Below are positions 6,769-15,186 of a DNA stretch of 46,836 nt, in pieces. The translations under genes were made by a program, and so were the position numbers. A model generated the notes under the pieces. The model saw only the letters and a program-made list of their open reading frames with translations. It was not told the origin of the DNA and did no database searches. The first letter of the stretch is position 1, and each line of letters opens with the position of its first letter. Origin of the DNA: a virus; IMG/VR virus record IMGVR_UViG_3300049830_000074, positions 1-46,836 of that record, one strand, 5' to 3'.

Positions 6769-7197
6769 TTAATAAACTCCCGCTATCGAAACAAGATAAG
6801 CCCCGACAAGTAATTCAGCCAATTCTGTAGAATGACTTTTCCAAATTTTCCCCATTGCTAAATAAAACAACCCGCAAACCGGAAAAAACATAGCTATAAA
6901 AAAATGATAAGGCTTGCCGTCGATGGATGTTATTGCAGCACCATAAGGAAGCGCCAACCAACCGCGCAAAATAGCGCCTCTTATATTCTCTCCGCGCGAA
7001 GCTGCCAGCCAAGTCGGGCCAGTAGCAGGTGTGCGAAATAAAAATATCAGCGTATAAATAAGAGGAAACCAAAAAAGAAGTTCCTTGTTCGCAATAAATG
7101 CTGCGAGCGAAATCATAGCAACCGCAGTGAATCGAGAGCCTCCGTGCCGCCCCCATTCGCGGTTTCCTAACGCACCAACAAGCAAAGGAATAATCAT
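6769..7197 (-). CDS. Membrane protein downstream of the tail fibre gene
   Basis: A 142-aa protein starting at ATG 7197, overlapping the fibre stop by ATGA. It has three or four hydrophobic segments (residues ~25-37, ~42-55, ~93-110 and the C-terminal LLVGAYLVSIAGVY) separated by a conserved-looking GNREWGRHGGSRF loop near residue 11. Genes of this type, coupled to a tail fibre, occur in other phages; the role is unknown, with superinfection exclusion or host-surface alteration as possibilities that the sequence does not decide. Confidence 0.72.
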   Translation of the reverse strand: MIIPLLVGALGNREWGRHGGSRFTAVAMISLAAFIANKELLFWFPLIYTLIFLFRTPATGPTWLAASRGENIRGAILRGWLALPYGAAITSIDGKPYHFFIAMFFPVCGLFYLAMGKIWKSHSTELAELLVGAYLVSIAGVY

Positions 7198-9188
7198 GCG
7201 TAACAAACTCCCGTAATGCCTGAAATGGCCGCGCTGGAAATTCCTGACGCGCCGTACCAAGTTGTTGTGCCCGTTGCCACGCTTGCCTCAAGCGATTGCA
7301 AATAATTCACGCCAACAGGAAGAACGGCGTTGTAATAACCGAGTGCTGGCCCTATCGCGGTGCTTGTATTGAGCGCCTGAATGTTCTGAATGACGGTCGT
7401 GCTATTGATGCCCAACCCGCTATATCTTCCTATTCCAGCCGTGCCATTATTGCTCACCGCCGTTCCTGTCACCACGGCGGCATCTTCTGCAACGCCTGTC
7501 ATGATACCAACTCTGCCTTGTCCGTAGGTGGTGTTGTTGTTTGCGGCGCGGATGGTCAGAGTGGTGTAAGTCCACGATGCTGTGGGGTCAGTGGCATAAA
7601 GGCTGCGTGGTAGCCTATTATAATAATTGAATAGATAACGACGCGCCGCGCTGTCTTCTGTCGTCGTGGTGCTGGTAGTGCAGAAGGTTCCTAAATAACG
7701 CTGCGTCGCTGTGCCAGACTTAATAATAATTCCGTCTTGATACGCCAACGAAGTGGCGCGAGTGGTGCTGTTTGTCCATGCTAATTTTACAAGCTGCGGC
7801 GTGCCTGAATTATAGTCGAGAAACACATCGTATGGCAGTCCAGAAGTGACTGTCCCCAATGCTAATGTGAGTTCTGAAAATGTAAATACTTGCCATGCCG
7901 AGCCAGTATATAATCCAACTTTATTGCCTTCGTATGGAGTAAAATAAACGTTAGTGGCCCCTGTGACATCGGATGTAGTGACAGGGCTTCCCGATGTTAG
8001 AGTGAGCCTTCCTAAACATATTTGAACAGCGATTGCTGGGTTGGAATCTACATAAGATTTCGTAGCTGCATCCTGCGCGGATACAGGGTCAGTCACATTG
8101 TTTATTAAATGACTGCCCATGTTGAGGGCTTGGCTTTGTGTGCCAACACTCGTCAAGCTGGAAGCAGTCACGCCACTTGCCAACGTCGCGCCTGAGAGCG
8201 TGCCAGCCGCCGCCGTTACTGTGATGTTACTTGTCCCGTCAAAAGCAACGCCGTTTATATTTCGAGCAGTTTGAAGGGCCGTGGCGGTCGAAGCATTCCC
8301 TGTCAAGCTGCCAACAAATCCAGTGTTGGCCGTGATGGTAGTGCCTGTGATGGCAGCAGCAGTGGTCGCTCCGATAACGGTGTTATTTAAGCCCGTTGCA
8401 GTGAATGATGCCACCAGCGTCGAGTTTGCAGCGATGCCGACAGTGTTCGCCGCTGGCAAATAAATCCCATTGGTCGGGGCAGTGTTTCCAAGAACAGTGA
8501 ACCGATTGGCAAGCACGTTGCGGTATTGCAACGAAGTAGTGCCGAGGTCGTATGTAGCCGCAGTGGCGGGCGTGAGGTTCCCGCTGGAATCCCAACCACC
8601 TACCGAAGTACCGTCAGCAATAGATGCGCGCACTGCAAAAGTCGATGACGCGCCGAGGAAGCCTCTATCGACAGCATTATCTTGAAGGCGTATTTTGTTA
8701 CTCGTGCTGTCCGTGCTATTGACAACAAGCGGCGTACCAGCACACGCGATGGTTTGAATGGCAGTGAACGATTGCGCAAGCCCCAAAAATGCGGGGTCGC
8801 TTCTGACAAGCGTCCAATGTGCAGTATCAGTCGGGAGGTTCGTATTTGAATCAATCTTAGAAATGTATCGTTCTTGCGTCACCCCGTTGTCATAACGAAC
8901 TATCGCGTTTGCGGCATACGCATACGGCGAACCACCGTTGTCGGAAGTGGTGATAAACCAAGGCGTTCCGTATTGCTGGTACTGTTGAAGGTTCAAAGTA
9001 ATATCATAAAGCACTTGATTGAATTTTTGACGTTCAATCGTAAGCGCGGCTGGGTCAGTTGCGCGCGGCAAAGAATAATCCAGCCCATAACCATAATGAT
9101 AGCTGATTGGCCCCGCGCTTGTGTCAGTCGCAGGAACGGCTGTTCTATCGCCAGAAACGCCGAAAGGATAGATATAGTAGTGCGTCAT
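7194..9188 (-). CDS. Tail fibre protein, 664 aa
   Basis: A receptor-binding fibre located after the baseplate genes. The N-terminal 130 residues (SGDRTAVPATD, DPAALTIERQKFNQ, DNGGSPYAYA) match the N-terminus of the adjacent 411-aa fibre, indicating a common baseplate-attachment domain. The centre is a Gly/Thr/Ala-rich beta-structured shaft containing NMGSHLINNVTDPVSAQDAA, a module repeated in the 1446-aa fibre gene at 21846-26186. The C-terminal ~200 residues are unrelated and are probably the receptor-binding part. ATG 9188 has GAGGATG before it. Confidence 0.88.
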   Translation of the reverse strand: MTHYYIYPFGVSGDRTAVPATDTSAGPISYHYGYGLDYSLPRATDPAALTIERQKFNQVLYDITLNLQQYQQYGTPWFITTSDNGGSPYAYAANAIVRYDNGVTQERYISKIDSNTNLPTDTAHWTLVRSDPAFLGLAQSFTAIQTIACAGTPLVVNSTDSTSNKIRLQDNAVDRGFLGASSTFAVRASIADGTSVGGWDSSGNLTPATAATYDLGTTSLQYRNVLANRFTVLGNTAPTNGIYLPAANTVGIAANSTLVASFTATGLNNTVIGATTAAAITGTTITANTGFVGSLTGNASTATALQTARNINGVAFDGTSNITVTAAAGTLSGATLASGVTASSLTSVGTQSQALNMGSHLINNVTDPVSAQDAATKSYVDSNPAIAVQICLGRLTLTSGSPVTTSDVTGATNVYFTPYEGNKVGLYTGSAWQVFTFSELTLALGTVTSGLPYDVFLDYNSGTPQLVKLAWTNSTTRATSLAYQDGIIIKSGTATQRYLGTFCTTSTTTTEDSAARRYLFNYYNRLPRSLYATDPTASWTYTTLTIRAANNNTTYGQGRVGIMTGVAEDAAVVTGTAVSNNGTAGIGRYSGLGINSTTVIQNIQALNTSTAIGPALGYYNAVLPVGVNYLQSLEASVATGTTTWYGASGISSAAISGITGVCYA

Positions 9189-9195
9189 AACATCC

Positions 9196-10431
9196 TCACA
9201 ATTTCATAATGAATCCGCCACCAATCATCGCGGGCGGCATATTTTGATGGTCAGAACCAAGGCCGGAATTGCCCGTGGTGAAAGCGTGAGTGTGAGCACC
9301 AGCGGAATCAACGGTGATGTTGTGCGTATGTAACCCTGCGCTGTTGGTGCTGAGTGTGTGAGCATGATTGCCCGTCGCCACTAAAGTTGAATCGGTAGTA
9401 CTCGCAGCAAGTCCGTTTCCGATGTAATTGGTGGCATCCAAACCAAGCCCGCGCAATGCCAGATAATCCGCTTTCGAACCGCTTGAACCCGCATTGGCGA
9501 CGCTTTGCCCATAGAACGTCGCGTTCGCGTCAGCAGCCGAGGCTGTACCCGTATGCGTGTGCGTGCCAGCGGAATCGTTCGAAGCGGTGTGCGTGTGTGT
9601 GCCGTCGCTATTTGTCGTCCCGGTGTGCGCGTGCGTGCCGTTCTGATTGGCTGTGAGTTGCACCGTTTCAAGCCCGCCGCTTGCCCCCAGCGTCGTTCCG
9701 GCTATACCAGAAAGCGCATTGGTGACACGACCAGCGGCCGAAGCGCCGCCCATGTCGTCTTTCCCGAAGAACGAACGCCCGCGATAGTCAGGGGTTGGGA
9801 GGCGTTTGTGCGCAGCAAAGTCAGCCGCCGCGTTCGCACCGCGCGTTGATGCGGCTCCTGCGGAAGTTTGAATCGGAAGAACTGTGTTCGAATAATCAGC
9901 CCACAGCATTGCGAAGATAGTCGCCGTGTCAGCGTTCGCCCGTCCTGTTGCGCCAGATGAACCGTCACCGATGGTCGTGCCGTTCAGCCACACATAGCCG
10001 CTTTTTATGGTCGAGAAACCCCATAATTCAATCGAGCCGGGAGCAGTGGTCGATGAATAAATCACCTGCGCCCAGTTAGACGATGGGGGAACGTCGGTGT
10101 TGCCATTTATCAGTGAATAATAATTATTCCCATCAGTAGCCCGAACGGTGGAATTTATAGCATAAGCATAGGCTGAACCGCCATTATCCGCAGCAGTGAT
10201 GTGAAGCGGAAAACCTTTTTGCTGAATTTGTTGAATGGCAAACTGCGTGTCATATATGATTTCATTAAAACCCCTGCGCGGAACATTGAGCGCAGATGGG
10301 TCAGAACCGGGGTCAAGTTGATAATCAACCCCAAAGCCTTCGGTTTGACTTACAGAACCGTCAGGTTGTGCGTCATTGGGAATTGCCGTCTTATCACCAG
10401 AACTTGCAAAAGGTGTGCGAATGTATGCCAT
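9196..10431 (-). CDS. Second tail fibre/collar-domain protein with HxH motifs, 411 aa
   Basis: The N-terminal 130 residues are paralogous to the 664-aa fibre. Residues ~130-240 look like a phage tail collar (T4 gp12-type) domain: PGSIELWGFSTIKSGYVWLNG through LPTPDYRGRSFFGKDDMGG. The C-terminal part carries six His-x-His pairs (HAH, HTH, HTH, HAH, HTH, HTH), similar to the HxH motifs that hold iron in the T4 gp37 fibre tip, and ends in the collar-like PPAMIGGGFIMKL. It is probably a short fibre or the tip of the host-binding apparatus. GGAG at a correct distance supports ATG 10431. Confidence 0.9.
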   Translation of the reverse strand: MAYIRTPFASSGDKTAIPNDAQPDGSVSQTEGFGVDYQLDPGSDPSALNVPRRGFNEIIYDTQFAIQQIQQKGFPLHITAADNGGSAYAYAINSTVRATDGNNYYSLINGNTDVPPSSNWAQVIYSSTTAPGSIELWGFSTIKSGYVWLNGTTIGDGSSGATGRANADTATIFAMLWADYSNTVLPIQTSAGAASTRGANAAADFAAHKRLPTPDYRGRSFFGKDDMGGASAAGRVTNALSGIAGTTLGASGGLETVQLTANQNGTHAHTGTTNSDGTHTHTASNDSAGTHTHTGTASAADANATFYGQSVANAGSSGSKADYLALRGLGLDATNYIGNGLAASTTDSTLVATGNHAHTLSTNSAGLHTHNITVDSAGAHTHAFTTGNSGLGSDHQNMPPAMIGGGFIMKL

Positions 10432-10433
10432 AT

Positions 10434-11087
10434 CTAAAGCTCCGAAAAGTTGCCGTGGCCGAAGTTTTCATGATGGTCGTCAAAGCCCCATGATTCCGTT
10501 ACAAGAACATTATAATTGCTCGCCACGCCAGCAGGTCGCGGGAGAATGTCGAAATAATTGAAAAGAAAAATTAAATCCGACGAAAGCGGAAACGTGAAAA
10601 TATAGGTTTGCGTCATGTTGTGGTTGTCGAGCAAATAAGCCAAACCATAATCAGCAAAAACATCCGCCAAAGCACGATTGATTTCAGGAACCGTGCCGCT
10701 GCCTGTCAAATTGTAATAGCGCAAACGCAATAGAACCCGCGCCGTTTCTGTTTTTAATCGGTGCGAACTTCCGGTTTGGCTTGAAAAATTGCCGCGCTCA
10801 AAATTGACGTAATACGGGTCGAAGCCCCATGTTGGTTTGTCGTCGGGCCCACTATTTACAAATAACGGTTGGCCCAAGATAATCGACCACACAGCAAGTC
10901 CAAAATCATTGGCGGTTTGAAGGTCAAAAACGTCCCGATACCAATTCGACCAAAATTCAGATTGGTTGTTATCGTACCATGATTTTTTGTCTTCCAACAA
11001 TCCTTGCAGGTTCGTGGCTTCATTGTATTGCCACAGCAACGCTCTCAATAAATCCACGCTGTAATCGAACTGTTGAATCGTCGTCAT
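10434..11087 (-). CDS. DUF2612 baseplate/tail protein (P2 gpI-position)
   Basis: A 217-aa protein in the position of P2 gpI, after baseplate J and before the fibres. It has the DUF2612 pattern: an N-terminal LLRALLWQYNEA and NFWYRDVFDLQTA-like block, DFGLAVWSIILG, and the WGFD / YYNLTGSGTVPEINRAL region. DUF2612 proteins connect the baseplate wedge to fibres in small myoviruses. It overlaps the baseplate J stop (ATGA), indicating coupled translation. Confidence 0.9.
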   Translation of the reverse strand: MTTIQQFDYSVDLLRALLWQYNEATNLQGLLEDKKSWYDNNQSEFWSNWYRDVFDLQTANDFGLAVWSIILGQPLFVNSGPDDKPTWGFDPYYVNFERGNFSSQTGSSHRLKTETARVLLRLRYYNLTGSGTVPEINRALADVFADYGLAYLLDNHNMTQTYIFTFPLSSDLIFLFNYFDILPRPAGVASNYNVLVTESWGFDDHHENFGHGNFSEL

Positions 11088-12268
11088 GCTATGATAACCG
11101 TGATGTAACCTGAATTTGTCGTTGCAATTTCGTTGATGGCGATAGCAAGAACGTTCGTGGTGTAAGAAACAACCGAAGAATAACTGACTTCGACTTTGCT
11201 AATGAAAGTCGTTGGATATTGCGAGGTAATGGCTCCGGCCAATTCAAAAGGTGACACATCAGCGCCGACAACAAATCCAACAAACCCATTGAGCAACCCA
11301 GCGGCATAATCCAACAATGCTTGTTTGATGTTGGCAGAATCGCCGTTGGTGGTGGTAACTTTAATCAAAATGCCAATTTGAGAAGGGCGAGCAAATTTCA
11401 CGGTGTAAGTTTGCCCGCTGGAAGGCTCGACCACGTCTACGCTTGTCCCACCATTCCACGCCGCGCCGGAAGATTTGTTTTCAAGCAATGCAGCCGCAAC
11501 GTCTAAATTCGAACCCCCGTTGACGCATGCCCACACTGAATGAGCCACCATAGAAATGGTTTGAATCGTTTGAGTCGTAGCGGCGGTGTTTTCTAAAAAT
11601 GTGAGGCTGGTCACGCCCGGAACATGATAAAGCGCCGAAGTGATAGCTTCGACCATCGACACGGCCTGAAATGCGAGGATGTTGTTCCTATACGCGCGAG
11701 CCGCTTGGTCAGATTGGGTATTCACTCCTAAAACCCCTGCCGTGGGGTTGGTGACGGTTTCCCATCCCAAAACGTTCGTGACGATTTGCGTCAGCGTGTT
11801 AATCGCGCAGTTTATAGGGCCATATTGCACAGCAGCGAAGTCCACCGACACCGTGCCTCCCATGCCTATGACGACCGTGGAAAGCGAGGCAAATAAGTCC
11901 CCATCTGTCGTTTGGGCTTGTGTTCCCGCTGGTATGGTCGTGCCAGCCACGCCGCTGAGTGTTACGGCCGAAACCAGCGTTTGCGTCGCAGGGATGCGTT
12001 GCAAGCCAAGCAGCGCCATGATTGCATCGAGAAATACTCCACCAGCGACGTTCGGGTTGATTTGATTCGCCAAAGCAGCATTGTTGTTCACCACTTCCGC
12101 GCGCGCGAGGGCTTCCGCCGTTATCAAAACACCTTGCGGGGTACTTGGGTCAATGTCTAAATCTGCCCCAAAAACGGATTGATATTCCGCCTGAACCTCC
12201 GACAAAATGACAGAAGTATCCGGCACAATAACGCCCGTGGCCGTCAAATACTGATAATCGTCAGCCAT
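11084..12268 (-). CDS. Baseplate J-like wedge protein
   Basis: A 394-aa baseplate J/gp47-family protein. It begins with the family pattern GVIVPDTSVILSEVQAEYQS, followed by DIDPSTPQGVLITAEALARA, and includes the AGTTIPAGTQAQTTDGDLF beta domain and an SDQAARAYRNNIL motif. It forms the baseplate wedge with the gp25/W-like protein encoded just upstream. Eight-base overlap with that gene. Confidence 0.95.
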   Translation of the reverse strand: MADDYQYLTATGVIVPDTSVILSEVQAEYQSVFGADLDIDPSTPQGVLITAEALARAEVVNNNAALANQINPNVAGGVFLDAIMALLGLQRIPATQTLVSAVTLSGVAGTTIPAGTQAQTTDGDLFASLSTVVIGMGGTVSVDFAAVQYGPINCAINTLTQIVTNVLGWETVTNPTAGVLGVNTQSDQAARAYRNNILAFQAVSMVEAITSALYHVPGVTSLTFLENTAATTQTIQTISMVAHSVWACVNGGSNLDVAAALLENKSSGAAWNGGTSVDVVEPSSGQTYTVKFARPSQIGILIKVTTTNGDSANIKQALLDYAAGLLNGFVGFVVGADVSPFELAGAITSQYPTTFISKVEVSYSSVVSYTTNVLAIAINEIATTNSGYITVIIA

Positions 12269-12608
12269 TGGTTATCTCCGTAGTGCCGAATTGCGTTACG
12301 ATGGTCGCGGTGTATTTTAGCGTATTTCCTAGTTTTGTGATATTAATAGATTTCACCTCGGTCACTCCGGGGACTGAGAGCAGCGCGTTGCGCAGATAGG
12401 CTTGATAAAGTGGATAATTCGGTGCGCCAATCCACAGCGTTTCAAAATAAGGGATGCCGTTGTTAATATTCAACACCATTTCACCCAACCGCGCGCGCGT
12501 GGCATTACCGCACGCCGCCGCCACAGCTTCAATGCCAGATAACACGGCAAGGTTGCCGTTGCTGGCGATATAGATGTCATTCGCGGAATTTACACCAAAA
12601 CTTTTCAT
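12261..12608 (-). CDS. Baseplate wedge protein, gp25/W-like
   Basis: A 115-aa protein with the position and secondary-structure pattern of T4 gp25/P2 gpW: a beta hairpin, then a helix (EAVAAACGNATRARLGEM), the NNGIPYF segment, and PLYQAYLRNALLSVPGV before the C-terminal strands. The GIPYF...LRNALLSVPGV combination is characteristic of this baseplate family. It lies between the spike and baseplate J. Confidence 0.9.
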   Translation of the reverse strand: MKSFGVNSANDIYIASNGNLAVLSGIEAVAAACGNATRARLGEMVLNINNGIPYFETLWIGAPNYPLYQAYLRNALLSVPGVTEVKSINITKLGNTLKYTATIVTQFGTTEITNG

Positions 12609-12609
12609 A

Positions 12610-13320
12610 TTAACTCCATGTGCTTCCGTTATAACTCGAAACGCCGTGCGTCGTGGTGTTCCAAATCGTCATCCCTTCATGAGGACTAGGTATAGCATCA
12701 CGTTGCGTTTGTGTCATCAATGGGTAAGGAATACTCGCTTTTGTGGTACTCGCCACATGAAATATCGCGTTTGCATCGGGTGTAATTCCTATGCCCACAC
12801 GCGGGGCGATGATTTTTAAGAACGTACTCCACCATGAAATCTTCACGGTTCCCGCGAGATTTTGAATCACCAGATTGCCCACGTCCTCGCTGGCGATGGT
12901 CACGCCTTGCAGCATCACATCGGGTATGAAAAGCGCATCCTCGAAGCTGTGCTTGCGTTGAGTGTTGGGAGAAGCGTTTTTCAGCGTTTTCTTGAAGAAC
13001 GAAATATCTCTATCGTTGGCTTTTATCCAACCTAAATCCCCTGCGTTGATGGGGAAACTCGCCACAAATCCACCGCCTCCTAATTGCAACACAGGCACGC
13101 TTGCCACTGGCGCGCGCGTGATTTGGCGGTTGTCCGTCGTCACCATCGCAATCAAAGGCTGCACCTGCGCGCGGTTGGTAGTCCGGTCGTAGGATAAAAC
13201 CTTGGCAGGAAGCATATCATCCACGCCCTGCAAAAACTTTGTGAGGATAAGCCGCACCACGCCCACGGGGTCGTTCAAATCCGCAAGGTTCATCGAAGGA
13301 GGTGAAAACTGTTTTGTCAT
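12610..13320 (-). CDS. Gp138-family membrane-puncturing spike protein
   Basis: A 236-aa central spike. ATG 13320 overlaps the previous stop; an upstream in-frame Met is not used. The N-terminal OB-fold domain is recognisable by MLPAKVLSYDRTTNRAQVQP and FPINAGDLGWIKANDRDIS, typical of Gp138_N spike proteins of small myoviruses. The C-terminal region (from about residue 165) includes a DAIPSPHEGMTIWNTTTHG element, a pattern often seen in fibre and spike tips. The protein probably forms the trimeric tip that punctures the outer membrane. Confidence 0.92.
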   Translation of the reverse strand: MTKQFSPPSMNLADLNDPVGVVRLILTKFLQGVDDMLPAKVLSYDRTTNRAQVQPLIAMVTTDNRQITRAPVASVPVLQLGGGGFVASFPINAGDLGWIKANDRDISFFKKTLKNASPNTQRKHSFEDALFIPDVMLQGVTIASEDVGNLVIQNLAGTVKISWWSTFLKIIAPRVGIGITPDANAIFHVASTTKASIPYPLMTQTQRDAIPSPHEGMTIWNTTTHGVSSYNGSTWS

Positions 13321-14174
13321 TGCGTACCCCCAAACGACCACAAGGGCTTGCAATCCAACACGTACCAGAACGGCACGTCACGATTTGCCACTTCGAACGT
13401 CATGGCATAAACGAAATAATCCCCGTCGGCCGCAGGATTGATTTCGCTTTTTATGCGAATTTTGCTGCCGATATTGATTGAACTATTGATGAGGGTTCTC
13501 ACCGTCACGCCGCCCATGTTTACGAGGGGAATACCAACCATGCCGCCGATGGCATCAATCAAGATTGTGGCATCGTTTATGGGCGTGTTTGCATCCCTGA
13601 CAATCAGCGTCTTGTTTTGAAGTGTAACAGCAATACCGCCCATTTCAGAGAATTTCTTCAACTGCTTCGCCACGGCTCCGGTGTAGGAATAATTTTCAAT
13701 CATCTTATCGTTGGTGACTTTGAAATCGAGCGTTAGCCCGTTCAAATCCGCAATCTTTTGTGCGATGGTTTTCAGCGAAACTTGTGTGGAAAAGCTGGTC
13801 GCTTGGATGAAACCAAAGTCGATGTTGTTCGTCAGGCTTTCGAGAATAATTCCGATGTCCGGTGGTTGGGTTGCGCCCATCGCCCACGCTTGCCCTTCGA
13901 ACAGCCGAAAAGTGCCGTATGATTCGCGGCCAACGTCCAGAGTGATGTTGATGGGCGTGGGGCTTTGTCCCTGCGGTGCGAGAGGCGTGGCCTTCGTCAA
14001 AATGTAATTCTGATGGTCTTTGGTAAGGTTCGAAATCCTAATGCTGCATTGATTGTTGGTCGTAGCATAAAATTTCGTACCGCTGGCGCGAATGTCCAAC
14101 CCTTCGTAAAGCATGAGTTCGCCGTCGATTTCAATGCCGACTTGCACAATCCTGTTGTCAAACGCGCTCGTCAT
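13317..14174 (-). CDS. Baseplate hub protein (T4 gp27/Mu gp44-like)
   Basis: A 285-aa protein between the spike and the baseplate plug genes. Features include QCSIRISNLTKDHQNYI, an early beta domain, the LKTIAQKIADLNGLTLDF helix and a C-terminal GSKIRIKSEINP...YFVYAMTFEVANRD barrel, as in hub proteins that hold the spike. The hub role follows from both sequence pattern and position. It overlaps both neighbours by ATGA. Confidence 0.88.
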   Translation of the reverse strand: MTSAFDNRIVQVGIEIDGELMLYEGLDIRASGTKFYATTNNQCSIRISNLTKDHQNYILTKATPLAPQGQSPTPINITLDVGRESYGTFRLFEGQAWAMGATQPPDIGIILESLTNNIDFGFIQATSFSTQVSLKTIAQKIADLNGLTLDFKVTNDKMIENYSYTGAVAKQLKKFSEMGGIAVTLQNKTLIVRDANTPINDATILIDAIGGMVGIPLVNMGGVTVRTLINSSINIGSKIRIKSEINPAADGDYFVYAMTFEVANRDVPFWYVLDCKPLWSFGGTQ

Positions 14175-14566
14175 CCTAGCACATACCCTTTGGGTTCAAA
14201 GCGTAATGGTAAGGGAGCAATGGGGTCGAAATAATCAGCCGTGATAGGCGGAGCAGTAAGCGCGCGCACGGCGGTCAATTCGGCTTGCGTGAGGTAAATC
14301 AGCGTTTGCGAGATACCGAATTTTGTGTAATCGGGGACTTCTTGCGTTGGAATCACGAAAGCAAAATTCCCCGCTTCCTCATATTCGGCAGGAATAATCT
14401 TCATGTTTGCCACCGCGCGCAAGGCAGAAATCACATCTACACCGTTTTTGGCGAGGCTCACCGATATTGTGCCATTGGTGGATTTGATGACGAAATCCCA
14501 GCGGTTGTCATCCAACACGATGGAAAATGCTTGATTCGCTATGGCCTGAATAGGAACGATGTTCAT
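14171..14566 (-). CDS. Baseplate plug protein (Pam3 gp18-like)
   Basis: A 131-aa beta-rich protein with the plug family arrangement: VPIQAIANQAFSIVLDDNRW at the N-terminus, followed by two beta strands, the LRAVANMKIIP segment, a NFAFV strand and YFDPIAPLPLRFEP near the C-terminus. In cyanophage Pam3 the plug fills the baseplate hub channel. Position next to the hub supports the assignment. Confidence 0.82.
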   Translation of the reverse strand: MNIVPIQAIANQAFSIVLDDNRWDFVIKSTNGTISVSLAKNGVDVISALRAVANMKIIPAEYEEAGNFAFVIPTQEVPDYTKFGISQTLIYLTQAELTAVRALTAPPITADYFDPIAPLPLRFEPKGYVLG

Positions 14567-15186
14567 AATTTCACCCCAAACAATGAGGCCAGCCGGATAT
14601 AGGAAGAAGCCGAACTGACCGAATTTAGAAGCGTTTTTGCTAACTGGAAACCGCGCGGGATGGTATTGGCGTTCACCGCGTCCAGCGGGGCATAATTCGT
14701 GGGCTGTGTCGAAGATGACGGGATGACGAAAATCACCTCGCGCAAGCGCAATGCAACGGTGATTGCGTTGAACATATCCGGTTCTTCTTCATGAGGAACC
14801 TCGGCGATAATCATGTTGGAATAAACACCAGTGCGGGTTTGCACGGATAGTTTGGTGGCATTTATCCACGCCGAGCGCATTTGCTGATAGGCTTCTGAAT
14901 AAAATTCCGAATTGATAATGAACATCATTTCGATGGTCGTAGGGTTCAGAATATGATGGTCGGAAAGCGTCGCCCCGTTTTCAACAGGATAATCCATCAC
15001 CCGCGAGGTTTCACGAACGGTTGCCTTCACGGGCCGCGCGTTCTTAAAAACCTGCTTCAGCGATTCTTGGTCAAAAATTGCAACCGTATCAGCGTTAAAA
15101 ACATTGGTGAGCAGTTGCAACCCGTCGATTCCAAAACGAATGTCCGACAACAATGCAGCGGGTGTGAGATTATTGAAACTAGCCAT
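14563..15186 (-). CDS. Dit-like / tube-initiator baseplate protein
   Basis: A 207-aa protein encoded immediately after the tape measure gene. It has the Dit-like pattern of small myoviruses (ARPVKATVRETSRVMDYPVE, TLSDHHILNPTTIEMMFII and VALRLREVIFVIP). In related phages this protein joins the first tube ring to the hub. The C-terminal 45 residues are not conserved with the family as far as I can judge. Confidence 0.75.
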   Translation of the reverse strand: MASFNNLTPAALLSDIRFGIDGLQLLTNVFNADTVAIFDQESLKQVFKNARPVKATVRETSRVMDYPVENGATLSDHHILNPTTIEMMFIINSEFYSEAYQQMRSAWINATKLSVQTRTGVYSNMIIAEVPHEEEPDMFNAITVALRLREVIFVIPSSSTQPTNYAPLDAVNANTIPRGFQLAKTLLNSVSSASSYIRLASLFGVKL

